A DNA stretch of 64,000 bases from Serpula lacrymans var. lacrymans S7.9. Its lineage: Eukaryota > Basidiomycota > Agaricomycetes > Boletales > Serpulaceae. Location of the stretch: NCBI RefSeq assembly GCF_000218685.1, contig NW_006763298.1, forward strand, positions 1-64,000. Direction: 5' to 3'. The position numbers and the translations under genes are program-made. Below, piece by piece: positions 1 through 10,975 of the stretch (positions within the stretch are counted from its first letter, which is position 1; each line of letters opens with the position of its first letter). Below the pieces are notes generated by a model. The model was given only the letters and a program-made list of their open reading frames with translations, did not search any database and was not told the DNA's origin.

Positions 1-351
1 CTTCTGAGCACTACAGTTTGTGCGTCAGGAGCGCTGCGTATCACTGGGAACCTCATCATCTTGTCGTTCTCAAACCTACCTTGTGCTACAATTAGCAAGG
101 TAGTGCTCATCTATACTTGTCACTAAGCCCCTATCTTCTATAAATTCAACTATCCCTCCTCCTCAAAACCCACACTCATATATCTCTGGGTTTTACTTTG
201 AAGGATTTTCATAGATACCACCCCACGAACAACCAGAGCACTCACTGTTCTAGGAGGCAAAGCCCATAAACAAGTTCCGTGGAATCTGGGAGGATTGTTT
301 GTTAGTTTGTTTTTGTGTGTGGTTTTCTAACAGCAGTTCTCATCATCGACA
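1..351 (+). repeat. Element E, copy A (3' end only)
   Basis: This is the last 350 bases of a 1.8-kb repeat that is also present at 15257-17074, 30994-32814 and (inverted) 27793-29610. It ends in CATCATCGACA, the same terminus as the other copies; the 5' part lies outside the window. At 352 the sequence switches abruptly to a minus-strand gypsy pol, in the RNase H region. The point of switching is the same gypsy position at which copy D (27793-29610) meets gypsy sequence, so A and D look like the two sides of one old insertion. A TATA-like ctataaattcaac lies near 138. Confidence 0.85.
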
Positions 352-2335
352 TTGGTCCAAATTTCAAACTGGTGCCTAGCACTTTCTAAGTAGTGCTGCC
401 AGTGCTCTAGAGCTCTAATGATGGCTAGCATCTCTTTGTCGTAAATTTGATAGTTGCGCTCTGTAGGCGACAAACTATATGATAAATAGGTGCAAGGCCT
501 CCAAAGATCGTCAGGGCATTTAATTGATAAAACAGCCCCAGTAGCAAAATCAGAAGAGTCGGTTTCTAGCCGGAACTCTTTGTCTAATTCTGGAAATGCT
601 AATATGGGCGCTGTTGTAAACGCCTGTTTAAGCTTATCAAAAGCTTCTTGTTCTTTGGTTTCCCAGTGCCAAACAATATCCTTTTTAGTGAGATTGTACA
701 ACGGTCTTGTGATTTTTGCAAAGTTTTAGATAAACCTTCGGTAGAAATTACCTAAGCTGAGGAAGGCCCTAACTCCTTTGACGCAAGTAGGTTCTGGCCA
801 ATCCAATATGGCTTGAACTTTCTCAGGGTCCGTCCTGATTCCGTTCTGGCCTATGATCATACCGAGGAAGTCTACTTCCTTCACTTTGAAATTACATTTT
901 TTGGGTTTGACAAATAGGTCCCATTCCTGTAAGCGTTGAAGGACTTCTTGCATGATCCTGTCATGCTCAGCCTCATTGTCCGACTTCGTAAATATTAATA
1001 AATTGTCAATGTAAATGATGACACAGTTAGTTTTCCATATCCGCAAAGATCTCATTCATCATGCTCTGAAAGGTCGCCGGTGAATTGGTCAACCCAAAGA
1101 ACATAACGAGGGGTGCAAAGGATCCTCGGTGGCATGTGAACGCGGCCTTTCAAGCATCTTCCTCTTTGATGCGTACATTATTGTACCCCCATCTGAGATC
1201 CATCCTTGTTAAGATCTTGGCTCCTGCCAACTTGTCTACCAGCTGACTGATCAAAGGCAGCGGATACGTGTTCTTAACCGTGTGCTCATTCACGTAATGA
1301 TAGTCTATAATCATAAGCTTCCTACCATCCTTTTTAGGAATGAAGAACACCGGGGACGTCATAGGGCTTTTAGAAGGTCTGATGTAACTCTTCCTGAGCT
1401 GTTCATCTATGAAACTAGAAACCTCATCTCTTTCTGGGGCAGAGAGTGATATATATATATATAATGTGTCCTTTTCCCGGTTTGAAGGTGTCCTTCAAGT
1501 CTATAGCATGGTCCCAAGGCTTAGCCTCTGGGAAGTGCTCTGATTTATGTTTAGAAAAGACTTTCCAGAAGTCAGGGTACTTGGGAGGTACCAGCCTCTT
1601 AATCTCTTCCTCAGGTTTTACCTCATCATTGTCATTGTCAATCTTATCTAAAGATCTGAGCTTGGCATAAACGTGACCAGTATTTATCCTTTCATCTAGC
1701 TCTGTTTGACGGACGTGACTCGGTTTACCCAAGTCATCACACTCCTGAGGGCAACGTGACAATGTGACAACCCCTGTCTGCCAGTCGATCTCAGGATTGT
1801 GTTTAAATAGCCAGGTGCAGCCCAAGATTAAATTAATCTTTCCTAGTTTGGTAGCTTCGGCGGTGACTCGTTCTCTGTGTCCTTGGTATTTGACAACAAA
1901 AGAACATTTGTGCGTGATACAGCCACCCGCGTTAAGCGTACCGTCAACATTGTAGACGGGAATAGATACATCTAATTTTACAAGGGGGAGTCCAATTTGC
2001 TCCGCCCAGACCTGATCTATGATAATTCCATTAGCACCTGAATCAAGCAGTGCGCTGGTTGGGTGTACTATGCCCTGGGCAAGGTTTTCCACACCAACGT
2101 CTAAACAGATCTCTTTTTGGAATAAATATGTGCACATCAACACATGCCTTGGGATTTTGGTAGAAGGTGGCTCCAAAGAAGAAGAAGAAACATGTTTTTC
2201 TACTTTAAGATTTTCTATATGCAATTGAGTTTGAATGTTTATCCGCTCATCAGTGACTGAATAGCGTCGACGCCAGTCTGCCCGTCGTCGGCGTTCGCTC
2301 ATAAGGTGGAAATACATTGACATAGATTAGCAACC
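352..2335 (-). mobile_element. Ty3/gypsy pol fragment (copy 1): protease, RT, RNase H
   Basis: Minus-strand pol of the same family as the copy at 17075-22859. Order on the minus strand: an acidic linker, an aspartic protease with the LLDSGANG motif (about 2050), RT with the YIDNLL version of the YIDD box (about 1010), and RNase H with TDSSDFATGAVL (about 560). The frame is broken by an (AT)n microsatellite at 1447-1464 and at least two further frameshifts (about 1050-1150 and 720). The catalytic YIDD is YIDN here. gag, integrase, chromodomain and LTRs are absent; the 3' end is cut by element E at 351 and the 5' end stops near 2335. It is a dead fragment. Confidence 0.95.
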
Positions 2336-3266
2336 TTTGAAAATTCATATCGACAAGGTAGTACGTAAAGCGTAGCAAATCATTTGCTCTCGAGTCTCAA
2401 TGTCGAGAGATCGCTGGGGTGTTGAGCGTCCAGAATCCAAATATATACATCTTCGAATCATCTTAGAGCCAGTGTCAGATGATTTGGCAAAGCAGCCCAC
2501 TCCAATTGAGTCTCATCTCCCTGTGCTTCCCCATGCATGCGGTTCGAGCATGTGGACATTCTATGTCTGGTGACGGAGTTAGGGTGAGATGAATGTTGAA
2601 AACGTACCTCAGGAACAATGCCAGGAACCGACATACGTCCATCGTGATGTCAACACGTTCTCAAACCTACAAAAGTACCATAAACACTCACTTCCTAGAC
2701 GGATAATGTAAATTATTTAGCAATGAAATTTAGCCAGAGAACAGAGGACTGACCTGGCAGTGTGGATTTAGGCATCTGAAATTAGCCATAGAATGTTTAG
2801 AAGGTCGACGCTGTATGAACGTCGATGCGTTGACGACGTGAAGAAGAAGCGGGCTACTTGCTCCGAATTTAAAGTGAGAGAGGAACATATATTCTGATAA
2901 TGATATTTCAGCATCGCAGTCAACATGAACATCGGGTGGATGGAAGAGAAAAGTGACGTACAATACTTGGTACAGTTCAATCACGTTGTACCTTGTCCTT
3001 CAATGATTAGAATAACACCTAACACACACGACAGTGAGTAAAGAGCAAGGCAGGAAAATGGGCGAAAATAACTTACACACTGACAACGCAACGTAAGGAA
3101 CTATGAACGATTTGAGTATGAACACGGATAAAGGATACACACGTGCCAGAAAATCAGAAAATTCACCAAGGCATAGCTATCAGAAGTTCTGACAACGATA
3201 AGAATACATGATACCTACCAGTATATCCGCATATTTCACAAACGTAGCAAAGGATGCCTGATCCGT
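2336..3266. other. Intergenic, no supportable gene
   Basis: No reading frame here has recognisable family motifs or a convincing exon series. Two overlapping short minus-strand frames at 2730-2984 could be pieces of an intron-containing gene but cannot be joined with confidence. Confidence 0.4.
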
Positions 3267-3659
3267 CTAACTCAAGATGATCAGGAGCCTGTCACGGTTT
3301 TGTTGCCATATAGAGGAATGGGTATAACCTCCGTAAGGAAAGTCGACTAGTCCTAAAACCATGGTCCTCACGACAACTGGCAGTCGTGATAGAAGCAGTC
3401 GGAGAAGTAAATAATACGATGCCCTGCGTCCTGAGTAGGCCATCTCCCGGAAAATAGCTCCTTTTTTTAGCGTGTCATCTGCCTGACTCGAAGCCTTTAG
3501 CGAGGATCCTGATACCTGGGTCACGTCTGGATACTGGGCACTGGAATCAAAACATTCCTGTGCCCAGACATAATCCATCAGAACTTCTGGAAGAGATGAT
3601 TTATGGCTAGTTCGCATGTGAAGAATGGTAAATGGGTCCACGTTCATAACATGAGGCAA
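3267..3659 (-). CDS. Hypothetical protein, 130 aa, possibly a fragment
   Basis: A single open frame of 130 codons on the minus strand, with no family that I recognise. It has a hydrophobic central stretch (residues about 84-103, rich in Leu, Val and Arg) but no clear signal peptide. It begins next to the strong hairpin at 3657-3742, so its 5' region may be transposon-derived. It could be an exon of a longer gene or a chance frame. Confidence 0.25.
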   Translation of the reverse strand: MPHVMNVDPFTILHMRTSHKSSLPEVLMDYVWAQECFDSSAQYPDVTQVSGSSLKASSQADDTLKKGAIFREMAYSGRRASYYLLLRLLLSRLPVVVRTMVLGLVDFPYGGYTHSSIWQQNRDRLLIILS

Positions 3660-3742
3660 TTGCGATTTGCGGAAGCATTCTGCGACATGACTCGAGACAG
3701 CAAAGCCAGAGTCATTTCGCAGAATGCTTCCGCGAATTCAAT
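3657..3742. repeat. Hairpin / snap-back palindrome
   Basis: The arm gcggaagcattctgcg (from about 3669) returns as its reverse complement cgcagaatgcttccgc (to about 3733). Pairing extends on the inner side through atgactc/gagtcat with one mismatch, and outward into caattgcg-type sequence. The loop is about 15 nt. It resembles a degenerate short inverted-repeat element. Confidence 0.8.
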
Positions 3743-3870
3743 TTATTGTCTGACAAGGGCTAAATTTTTAGTCGGCGATGATGTGGAAGAAAGCAAGAGA
3801 TTAGCAAGACGGGTAAAAACTTGGAACATCGACGACTCACTGACAAATCTATGCTGTAGAATGTCTGAGC

Positions 3871-3956
3871 AAGAGGAATTAGATGCTGGGGGACGTTGCA
3901 GAACGAAGCTTAAATGCAACTCCGCGAATTTCGGGTAAATATGTTGTCTGCATTTG
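3871..3956 (+). repeat. 82-bp direct repeat, left copy
   Basis: The block starting gaattagatgctgggg and ending tctgcatttgt is repeated in the same orientation at 10759-10841, immediately outside the right TIR of the 6.7-kb transposon. On the left it is separated from the TIR by about 107 bp of hairpin-rich sequence. It is far too long for a normal target-site duplication. Confidence 0.85.
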
Positions 3957-4063
3957 TTTTTGTCTGTGGCACTACGAGCAATGGCCAAAATCCCACGTTG
4001 CGGCAGACGTGAGCCAGAGCGTGGGATGGAAAACTGTGACAACGATGTCACACAGTGTAGCAG
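3957..4063. repeat. Stacked hairpins outside the left TIR
   Basis: Two inverted repeats occur between the direct repeat and the TIR: atcccacg...cgtgggat (about 3991-4027) and tgtgaca-acga-tgtcaca (about 4035-4052). The stretch cactacgagc here is the reverse complement of gctcgtagtg just after the right-hand direct repeat (10842), which suggests that the two borders were rearranged rather than simply duplicated. Confidence 0.6.
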
Positions 4064-4649
4064 AGGTGTGGGCGTTAAAATATACAACGCCAGTCGCCGC
4101 TGTCAACATGGCTATGAAAACTTAGTACATCCACGGGCGCGGACCATTAGCGGAAGGATGTGAAAATGTGGCATAGATTACCGCTGTCGTCGAGTGTGAC
4201 ACCAGTGTCATCATATACAAATCAAAGGTATGTTTCATGTGACGCCAGCATGTCAACATCTTGCTGAATATTCCCCTTTCACCCGCTGAAAAATCTTTCA
4301 TTCTCGCTTTGTGTCCTGCACTGAAACAGCCCGGTTCCCCAAAGGCTGGTGCGAATATGGGTGAATCCGCCACCACAGCTGTCTTTATTTTCCTGCAGCC
4401 ACTGCTGTAGCAAGGTGCGATTTTCGATATTCTACATGTCTGACGTCACCCTTTCTTTTGTTGTAACAGTGCCTTTATCGATAACCTTCCCGAGCCTTCC
4501 ACAGCCAACAGGCTTTCATGTTGCGAATGTTCTCATATACAAAGATTGAAAGGGGCTTATTCTGTGACATGTAAAAGGTAACCTTCTCGCAATTATATAA
4601 TAATAATATTAAAATAAATTCGATAATGAAGGCGAAGGTAGCTGCTGTT
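4064..4649 (+). repeat. Left terminal inverted repeat (586 bp)
   Basis: It is the inverted counterpart of 10173-10758. Minus-strand frame 4122-4376 and plus-strand frame 4349-4549 recur residue for residue in the other arm in opposite orientation, so the arms are near-identical. These frames are probably not genes. Confidence 0.93.
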
Positions 4650-4905
4650 GGGTAGCTACCTTACGGTGTGCTTGTCCATGTATGCTAAAAAAGACAAAGG
4701 GCTAAGAAAGAGGGTAGCTACCTGGAAGTTACCATACAATTTGCTAGTGGACGCGAAGTACGCAAACACAAAAATATAAGGTAGCTACGTAGAAGCTACT
4801 GCATGATCTGCTGATGCATGTCGAGATCCACTCATGTGAAAGGTAAATAATGTCATTCAAATAACCAAAAGATTGAAATAGAGACATTGGTAGCTGCTAT
4901 CCATG
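4629..4905. repeat. Subterminal GGTAGCTACC repeats, left side
   Basis: Full or partial copies of the 10-bp palindrome ggtagctacc occur near 4638, 4652, 4715, 4781 and 4891. Matching copies lie just inside the right TIR (about 10133 and 10165-10185). In CACTA elements short subterminal repeats are transposase-binding sites; that role here is inferred. Confidence 0.7.
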
Positions 4906-4971
4906 AAAAAAGGCCAAAAAAGATAAAAGAAATAAACGTATACCACCCGCAGGACGATTGTAGCCTAGTAA

Positions 4972-7900
4972 TTACTGTAATTCAAGACTGAAAACCGGCT
5001 GAGTATGAGTTTTTAGGATAATTAACAAATATGTACGAACCCTGTCCAATGACCTCGCAACAATGCATTCTTCTGCAATGCCCTCCGGTATATATGCTAA
5101 GCAGCTGAAATGTGATATTATATCACTCAGCTTCAATACATGCGGGTGAATCTTGAAGCGATTATAGTACAGTCGAGCGCCTAGATTTTCAAACACCAGG
5201 AAAGGGTCCTTAGTTTGGTCTAATGTTGACAGGCCCTCATATTCTTCCACTACGATGAATGTTTCTTCGACCGAGCAGCCTGTAGTTGTAACACGAGAGT
5301 GAACAAAAATCTGACATATTTGTCCAGCAGTGACGATTCCGCGCTGTCCTACAGCAGTGTATGGCTTGAACAGTACAAAAGAATTTCCGACTGAACTCTT
5401 TGGAATAGAGAAAGATACCCCATCAGATTTAACGCTCTTGATGGAATTAACCCTAGAATCAACAAGCAAGTGTGAGTCTTTTCCATCGCTATCCCATCGT
5501 ACGAATAGTGGCTGATCTGCTGTAGCCCCAGCATTAAGCCTTCTTATCAGGGCATCGTAAACATCATCAGCCAAGTCCATAGTGCGCACTGTATTGGGTA
5601 TCGAAGTTGAAGTATTGGCTCCTGTGCTCAGGAGATTGTTAAGCAAAGATCCATGTGTGGGTTCAATGAACGCTCTATGAAAGGATTTCATCATTGCATC
5701 GTATATTTCGGTCTGCGGGAATTTGATAGAGGAGGAAAGTGCCCGAAGATTGGCCCCTATACAGAAATACTTCAGGAACGTTTTTTCCATTTCTCCTGAG
5801 CTGACATCAGTACAAGAACAAGTTAACCAGAGTTATCATTTTCAAACGTACCTGATTTATTATTTGTATTGAGGTCCCGTATTATCCCATTATAACGCTC
5901 GAAGGGAAAAGCCCACCAACCATGGACAGGACCAAACAAAAGCAAGCATTCATCGAGGTGAAGTGAGAGGTGGTGATTTGGCTGCAATGGATGGTCAGAA
6001 AAGAGCTGGCGGAGTGTCTTGAGGTAGCGAGTCATATGAAACCTATACAGGGCAATCCGTGATGGTGATGTTGAGCGCCTGACAGACGTTTCGACGGCTA
6101 TGACAAGGTCGATGAAATTAGACAATAGCAACTTTTCCCTTTCTTTCGATGAAATACCACCCCACAATGGCACGAGAGTTAAGACAAGGCTGACAGTACA
6201 CACTGTGCGCCATTGGTCCGCTTTCAGTTTTCCATGGCTAGGGCTTCCAAAATTATGGGGAGGGCGAACCATCCACGAAGGAAAGGATGTCTTTTTTATA
6301 TCCGCTTGAATCTTCTCGAGACATTCTTTTGAAAGGATGCAGAACTTTGATACATCAGGACCTTCTGCACCCTTTAAAACAAAATCGGTTGCTGAATCCT
6401 TCATCACCGTAAGTATGCGGATAGCGATGCCTGGATTTTCACGATACTGGAAAAATATAAGTTATCAATAATACTATCATACATCAATAGGATCGCACCC
6501 AATTCAATAGAGCATGTGCGTATGCTGCCTTTGTGAACAATTGGCCTTCAACTGAGACCTCGTTGAGCAGTGCAAGGGCTACAACATAGCCTTTACGCAG
6601 TTGTTTCAAGGCATTGAATGACTGCTTTTCAATTGCCCGTCGTCCTTTCTCAAGCTCGATGGCTTGTTGTTCTGGGCTGTGAGGTTGCGCCTTTTTGGAC
6701 ATCTTCTCGCTAGCCTTAATATCAATCCCCCATACCTGCCTGCAATGGTGCTGAAATTCGCCTAAAAAAAGATTATGCATAGCATCCAATACTGAGAATT
6801 TTGTCACATCCCAGTAAGGTAAACGGAGTAGTTCCGACCAGCGTAGACCCGAGCGATCGAACACCCTTTCCCGCGCTTCCTGTGATCCAGCATTCTTCCA
6901 ACATTCAGCTTGATGCTGATGTTCTTTCCAGCTGCGTCTGGGCCATGTCGCTTTGTTCAGGTTGGTAATTTCACTCTTTGGTAGGCGGCAGAATGAACAA
7001 AATGCCTCAGCATTATAGCTTGCAAAGCCTGCTGTTTTACGCAATGCGGGCAAATCACATATGAGAGGCCCCAGTGCACAACGGACGAGACGTCCAAATG
7101 GTTTAGACCATGTACGCCCGAGTAAAATTCCGTGCTCCCAGAGACTCAGCAGATCGTCGACAAGTGGTCGGAGGATGTTATTCATGTGATGAAGCTTGGG
7201 CTCGTGGGGGCCAGGAATTAAGCCAACAAGGTATACATTCTCGAGTTTATACCGAAGGTGAGTGGGCAAGTTAAGACAGACCATATATATGGCACCAGTG
7301 GAGTGGATTTTGCCGGCTTTCTTATTTCCGTATGGATTGAACCAGTCAACAAATAGACTGAATACCAGATGGCTTGCACCAGGTGTTCTAACGGCAAATG
7401 GTTTCCCATCTGGGCCTTTGATTTCGTGTAATGCAGTAGCATCCCAAATGTCCTTCCATTCATCGCCCGATGTAACGTCCCACACTGAATCCATATAACT
7501 TTCAAGATCTGCACGAGAAAATAACCGAGCCAGCCAAGAGGCAAAGGGTTGATAGGAGAAAACTTTCAAAGGCCTGGGACCAACAAGACCGTCCGACGCA
7601 GGTCCGCTCACATTCAGTTGTGATCTGAGTAGAGGCTCACCACATATATCGTCATGGGGAGTTTCGCGATAGGTACAATATTGAGGGTACAGTGCTGGTA
7701 ATGATTTGTCGGGGTGGTAGGTTGAGAAGCAAGACAGCAGGCATAATCCACCATATCAGGTGCTATATCCAGCCTATCAAGAGCTGTACGAATGTCCTTC
7801 GGCAAATCATCCAGAAGATTCGACTCATCGCAAGAGAGTTGGCTGGGAAAACCTTGTGTGGAACGGAGGAACGTGAAAGAGGCTGAGATAATAACACGTA

Positions 7901-8911
7901 GAGCAGCCAGAGTGAAGTGAGAGTCGGGCCAGGCAATACCTGCGAAGATGTGGAGCACAACAGCCAGAAAAATGGCCGCTAGTAACAGCGGTTCTTGTGG
8001 CATACTAGAGCGGGTAAAGTATCGTTCTAATCGATTTTGAATAGTGGAATAACACGACACTGGGAAACCTCACATACCAGTAGACAAAAGTGGTGGCCCA
8101 TTTGTTTCTGAGCAAGAACCGAGAAGCTCGCAACGAGCCCTAAAGCTGAGCCACTGCTGCTGCTTAGAATCCTCTAAACGCTGATATTCTGCAGTCAATC
8201 GCCGAAGTAAACTTGAACGCTCTCCTTCGATGTTTTTGTCTTCGCTGCTGCCAATTTCGATAAGAGACTGAATTGTCTCAGTTAACCAGCTCTCATGCAG
8301 TATGAAGGCTTCATTTGCAGCAACGTTAGGAAGCTTAGGAGCATGTCGAGGAAGGAGCCTAGGTTCTCCAAAATGAAGTTTAACGAGTTTGTGTGAAAAT
8401 GATCGATGACGACGGTCAAGTTTGGAATTGGTTGAAGAAATAAGTTTCATTGCACGAGCTGTGCTACTCTGGCGCTGAAAACAAGTCTAAGAAAAAAATA
8501 TGCATCGTGAGGAGGAGAGAAAATACATCACTCTCTAACGAGTCAGCTTGTGAATTAGTACCAATCAATCCAGTCTCCTAATACAATATTCAGGCCAGCA
8601 GTCTCAATTATGTATCAAATATAACTCACGATGATTATCGCTGATGGGTTTTCAGTTTCGTGGTCCTGTTGCCGAACTGGTATCGAATGGTTGTTTGGCT
8701 TGTCTGATGCGATCGTAGATGCAAGTATCTTGACCTGGGTGTTCTTTTCGTTCTTGGCATGTTGCTTTGATAGCCACTGCTGGTGCTTTATTTGATGTCT
8801 AGACCACGTACTGGAGATGAGCATTTGACCCTCCTTGTTATCGCCGTCATGGTCAACACAAGTATATTTCTTGCATTGATAACAAGAACACAGCTTCCTA
8901 TCTTGAACCAT
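4972..8911 (-). CDS. Tnp2-like (CACTA/CMC superfamily) transposase, multi-exon, one apparent frameshift
   Basis: The protein is built from several minus-strand exons. First comes a Cys-rich start at 8911 (CSCYQCKK), then a helical segment (8450-8070), a segment ending in a zinc-binding-type CTYRE...CGEPLL module (about 7740-7620), and the core at 7611-6484 containing the SFCRLP cysteine motif and the signature DAMHNLFLGEFQHHCR. A further exon at 6407-5823 holds NFGSPSHGKLKADQWRT and the FERYNG motif with the probable catalytic Glu; 5790-4972 is the C-terminal part. Upstream of the CTYRE module the frame changes near 7740, which looks like a 1-nt indel. Known role of the family: cut-and-paste DDE transposase acting on the TIRs in the nucleus. 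Exon joins at 8450-8615 and 6407-6484 are approximate. The stop is at 4972. Confidence 0.88.
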
Positions 8912-9339
8912 GCAGCAATAGAAGTGAAATCAGTGAGTCGTTGTCGTTGTCGTGGTAGTAGTAGTAGTCCGAGACAGACCATGGCCATCATGATCACGAT
9001 CACGATTATCATGATCCTTGTGACAGGTCACGCTGTCACATATGACGGACTTGACTACCAAGGGGACATCATGATCATGGCATTGACGAGACCCAGAGTT
9101 GCGATAACCTACAACCAGTACTAAAAAATATAATCTGTCAGTGTTGGTCTATCATGATATATAACTTCAAGTCTCGAAGCTATCAACTTACCTTCCAACG
9201 TACCCTCAACTTGTTACACGAGGCCGGACTTATTACAGCCGATCGCGATCAAGGATGGGACAAAGGACTTTGAAGCTGGGGTGGTATATATAAGTACTGA
9301 AAGCTGGCATGCATGATGGTAATTGTTCACTTACATCTT
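8912..9339. other. Intergenic inside the transposon
   Basis: No gene recognised. It contains a TATA-like tatatataagt near 9286 and simple-sequence tracts (tagtagtagtag near 8960, atcatgatcacgatcacg near 8988). It presumably holds the transposase promoter and the 3' end of the accessory gene. Confidence 0.4.
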
Positions 9340-9982
9340 CTAGAATTGGACCAAGATGGTGGTTATAACGCGGATACTGTTTACTACTGGCTGTTGGACC
9401 CCTCGCATCTCATCATAGGACCTCATCAAGTGTCCAGGAAAGTCATAAGGAATGGTAAAACCCATCCACATGCGGGCAAGCGTCTCGGCCCTCATTCCAA
9501 CTGAAAAAAATGACGGACTGACACGTGCAGCAGTGTGATAAAGAAACGACCAAAACAAGGCCTCAGTACAGAATTGAATGAGGAACGACCTGCCCTGGCG
9601 CGTGAATTGAACAATAGCGTCCTGATGGGGAATCTCGAGATCTACTCAAAATCGGAGTAGAAGGAGGTAATGTAAGTGGCTTACTATAGAACTCAAAACC
9701 GGCTGCAGTGAAACAGGATCATCCGGATTATTGAGCTGTTGGATAATAACAATACGGCTCGATTTAATAAGAAGCCACGCTATTAAATCGAAAACTTAAT
9801 ATACGACGAGAAGGAAGAATAAAAGTTAATCATAACGTACGAGCATCAGGCTTATCACTAGCAATCAACATGACTGAAGCTTGATCCACGTCTCCAAAGG
9901 TAACAGGGGTATTACCCCAGGGTTTAGAAAGGCCAGCAGAGCGAGTTGCAAACATGACAGGAGCGCTGGCTAGAGAAGACAT
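9340..9982 (-). CDS. Unrecognised accessory gene of the transposon, 172 aa, three exons
   Basis: Three exons splice in frame with GT-AG introns: 9841-9982, 9685-9779 and 9340-9621 (minus strand), giving 173 codons including the stop. Introns are 61 and 63 nt, with donors gtacgt and gtaagc. The product is mostly polar at the start; residues about 48-75 are rich in Ile, Leu and Asn, and the C-terminal half is Phe-rich (FCTEALFWSFLYHTAARV). I do not recognise the family. It lies between the transposase and the right TIR, transcribed in the same direction, where CACTA elements often carry a second DNA-binding protein (TNPA-like). Such a role is only inferred from position. Confidence 0.6.
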
Positions 9983-9985
9983 GAT

Positions 9986-10172
9986 GTGGAAAATGGTGGA
10001 AAATGAGACAGACAGGATTTGGAACGTACGGGATTTCGTTGGTTATTATAAGGTAGTGTGGCTCGGGATAAAGAGAAAGGTCCTTTGAGGTGCCTTTGTT
10101 GCCGTCGGCAGGCGTCAGCCAGTAGATCGTACGGTAGCTACCCCAGTCCTTAGAGCTTTATTGACGGTAGCT
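9986..10172. promoter_or_regulatory. Probable promoter of the accessory gene and right subterminal repeats
   Basis: Between the ATG at 9982 and the right TIR lie two copies of the ggtagctac-type subterminal motif (about 10132 and 10167). No clear TATA box is visible on the minus strand. Confidence 0.35.
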
Positions 10173-10758
10173 AACAGCAGCTACCTTCGCCTTCATTATC
10201 GAATTTATTTTAATATTATTATTATATAATTGCGAGAAGGTTACCTTTTACATGTCACAGAATAAGCCCCTTTCAATCTTTGTATATGAGAACATTCGCA
10301 ACATGAAAGCCTGTTGGCTGTGGAAGGCTCGGGAAGGTTATCGATAAAGGCACTGTTACAACAAAAGAAAGGGTGACGTCAGACATGTAGAATATCGAAA
10401 ATCGCACCTTGCTACAGCAGTGGCTGCAGGAAAATAAAGACAGCTGTGGTGGCGGATTCACCCATATTCGCACCAGCCTTTGGGGAACCGGGCTGTTTCA
10501 GTGCAGGACACAAAGCGAGAATGAAAGATTTTTCAGCGGGTGAAAGGGGAATATTCAGCAAGATGTTGACATGCTGGCGTCACATGAAACATACCTTTGA
10601 TTTGTATATGATGACACTGGTGTCACACTCGACGACAGCGGTAATCTATGCCACATTTTCACATCCTTCCGCTAATGGTCCGCGCCCGTGGATGTACTAA
10701 GTTTTCATAGCCATGTTGACAGCGGCGACTGGCGTTGTATATTTTAACGCCCACACCT
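10173..10758 (-). repeat. Right terminal inverted repeat (586 bp)
   Basis: Reverse-complement copy of 4064-4649, ending outward in ...cgcccacacct. It is immediately followed by the 82-bp direct repeat. Confidence 0.93.
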
Positions 10759-10841
10759 GAATTAGATGCTGGGGGACGTTGCAGAACGAAGCTTAAATGC
10801 AACTCCGCGAATTTCGGGTAAATATGTTGTCTGCATTTGTG
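10759..10841 (+). repeat. 82-bp direct repeat, right copy
   Basis: Same orientation as 3871-3956 and nearly identical. Here it abuts the TIR directly, and it is followed by gctcgtagtg, which is found inverted at the left border. Confidence 0.85.
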
Positions 10842-10975
10842 CTCGTAGTGTGGGCCATGTCGTATAGTCTCCGACCAGTGGCTCAGACTAACACCCACCA
10901 CACACGAGGCCTGTCGTTCAAAAAACCATAAAATCCCAAACCAACAGTCGTATTCCAGTAAGTGCATCTTCCCCA

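Larger units (their letters stand above)
4064..10758. mobile_element. 6.7-kb Tnp2/CACTA-like DNA transposon with 586-bp TIRs
   Basis: It is bounded by inverted repeats 4064-4649 and 10173-10758, which are the same length and essentially identical by eye: both translate to the same shadow frames of 84 and 66 codons. The outer end is aggtgtgggcgttaaaatat. Inside are a Tnp2-type transposase (minus strand, 4972-8911), a second spliced gene (minus strand, 9340-9982) and subterminal copies of the palindrome ggtagctacc. No short target duplication is seen. Transposase type and subterminal repeats fit the CMC (CACTA) superfamily, but TIRs this long are unusual for CACTA. The near-identity of the TIRs suggests recent activity, although the transposase has a frameshift. 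Confidence 0.88.

Noticed and set aside
4122..4549. Open frames of 84 and 66 codons repeated identically at 10273-10700
   Set aside because: They overlap on opposite strands inside the TIRs and are identical only because the TIRs are identical; no domain or splice evidence.
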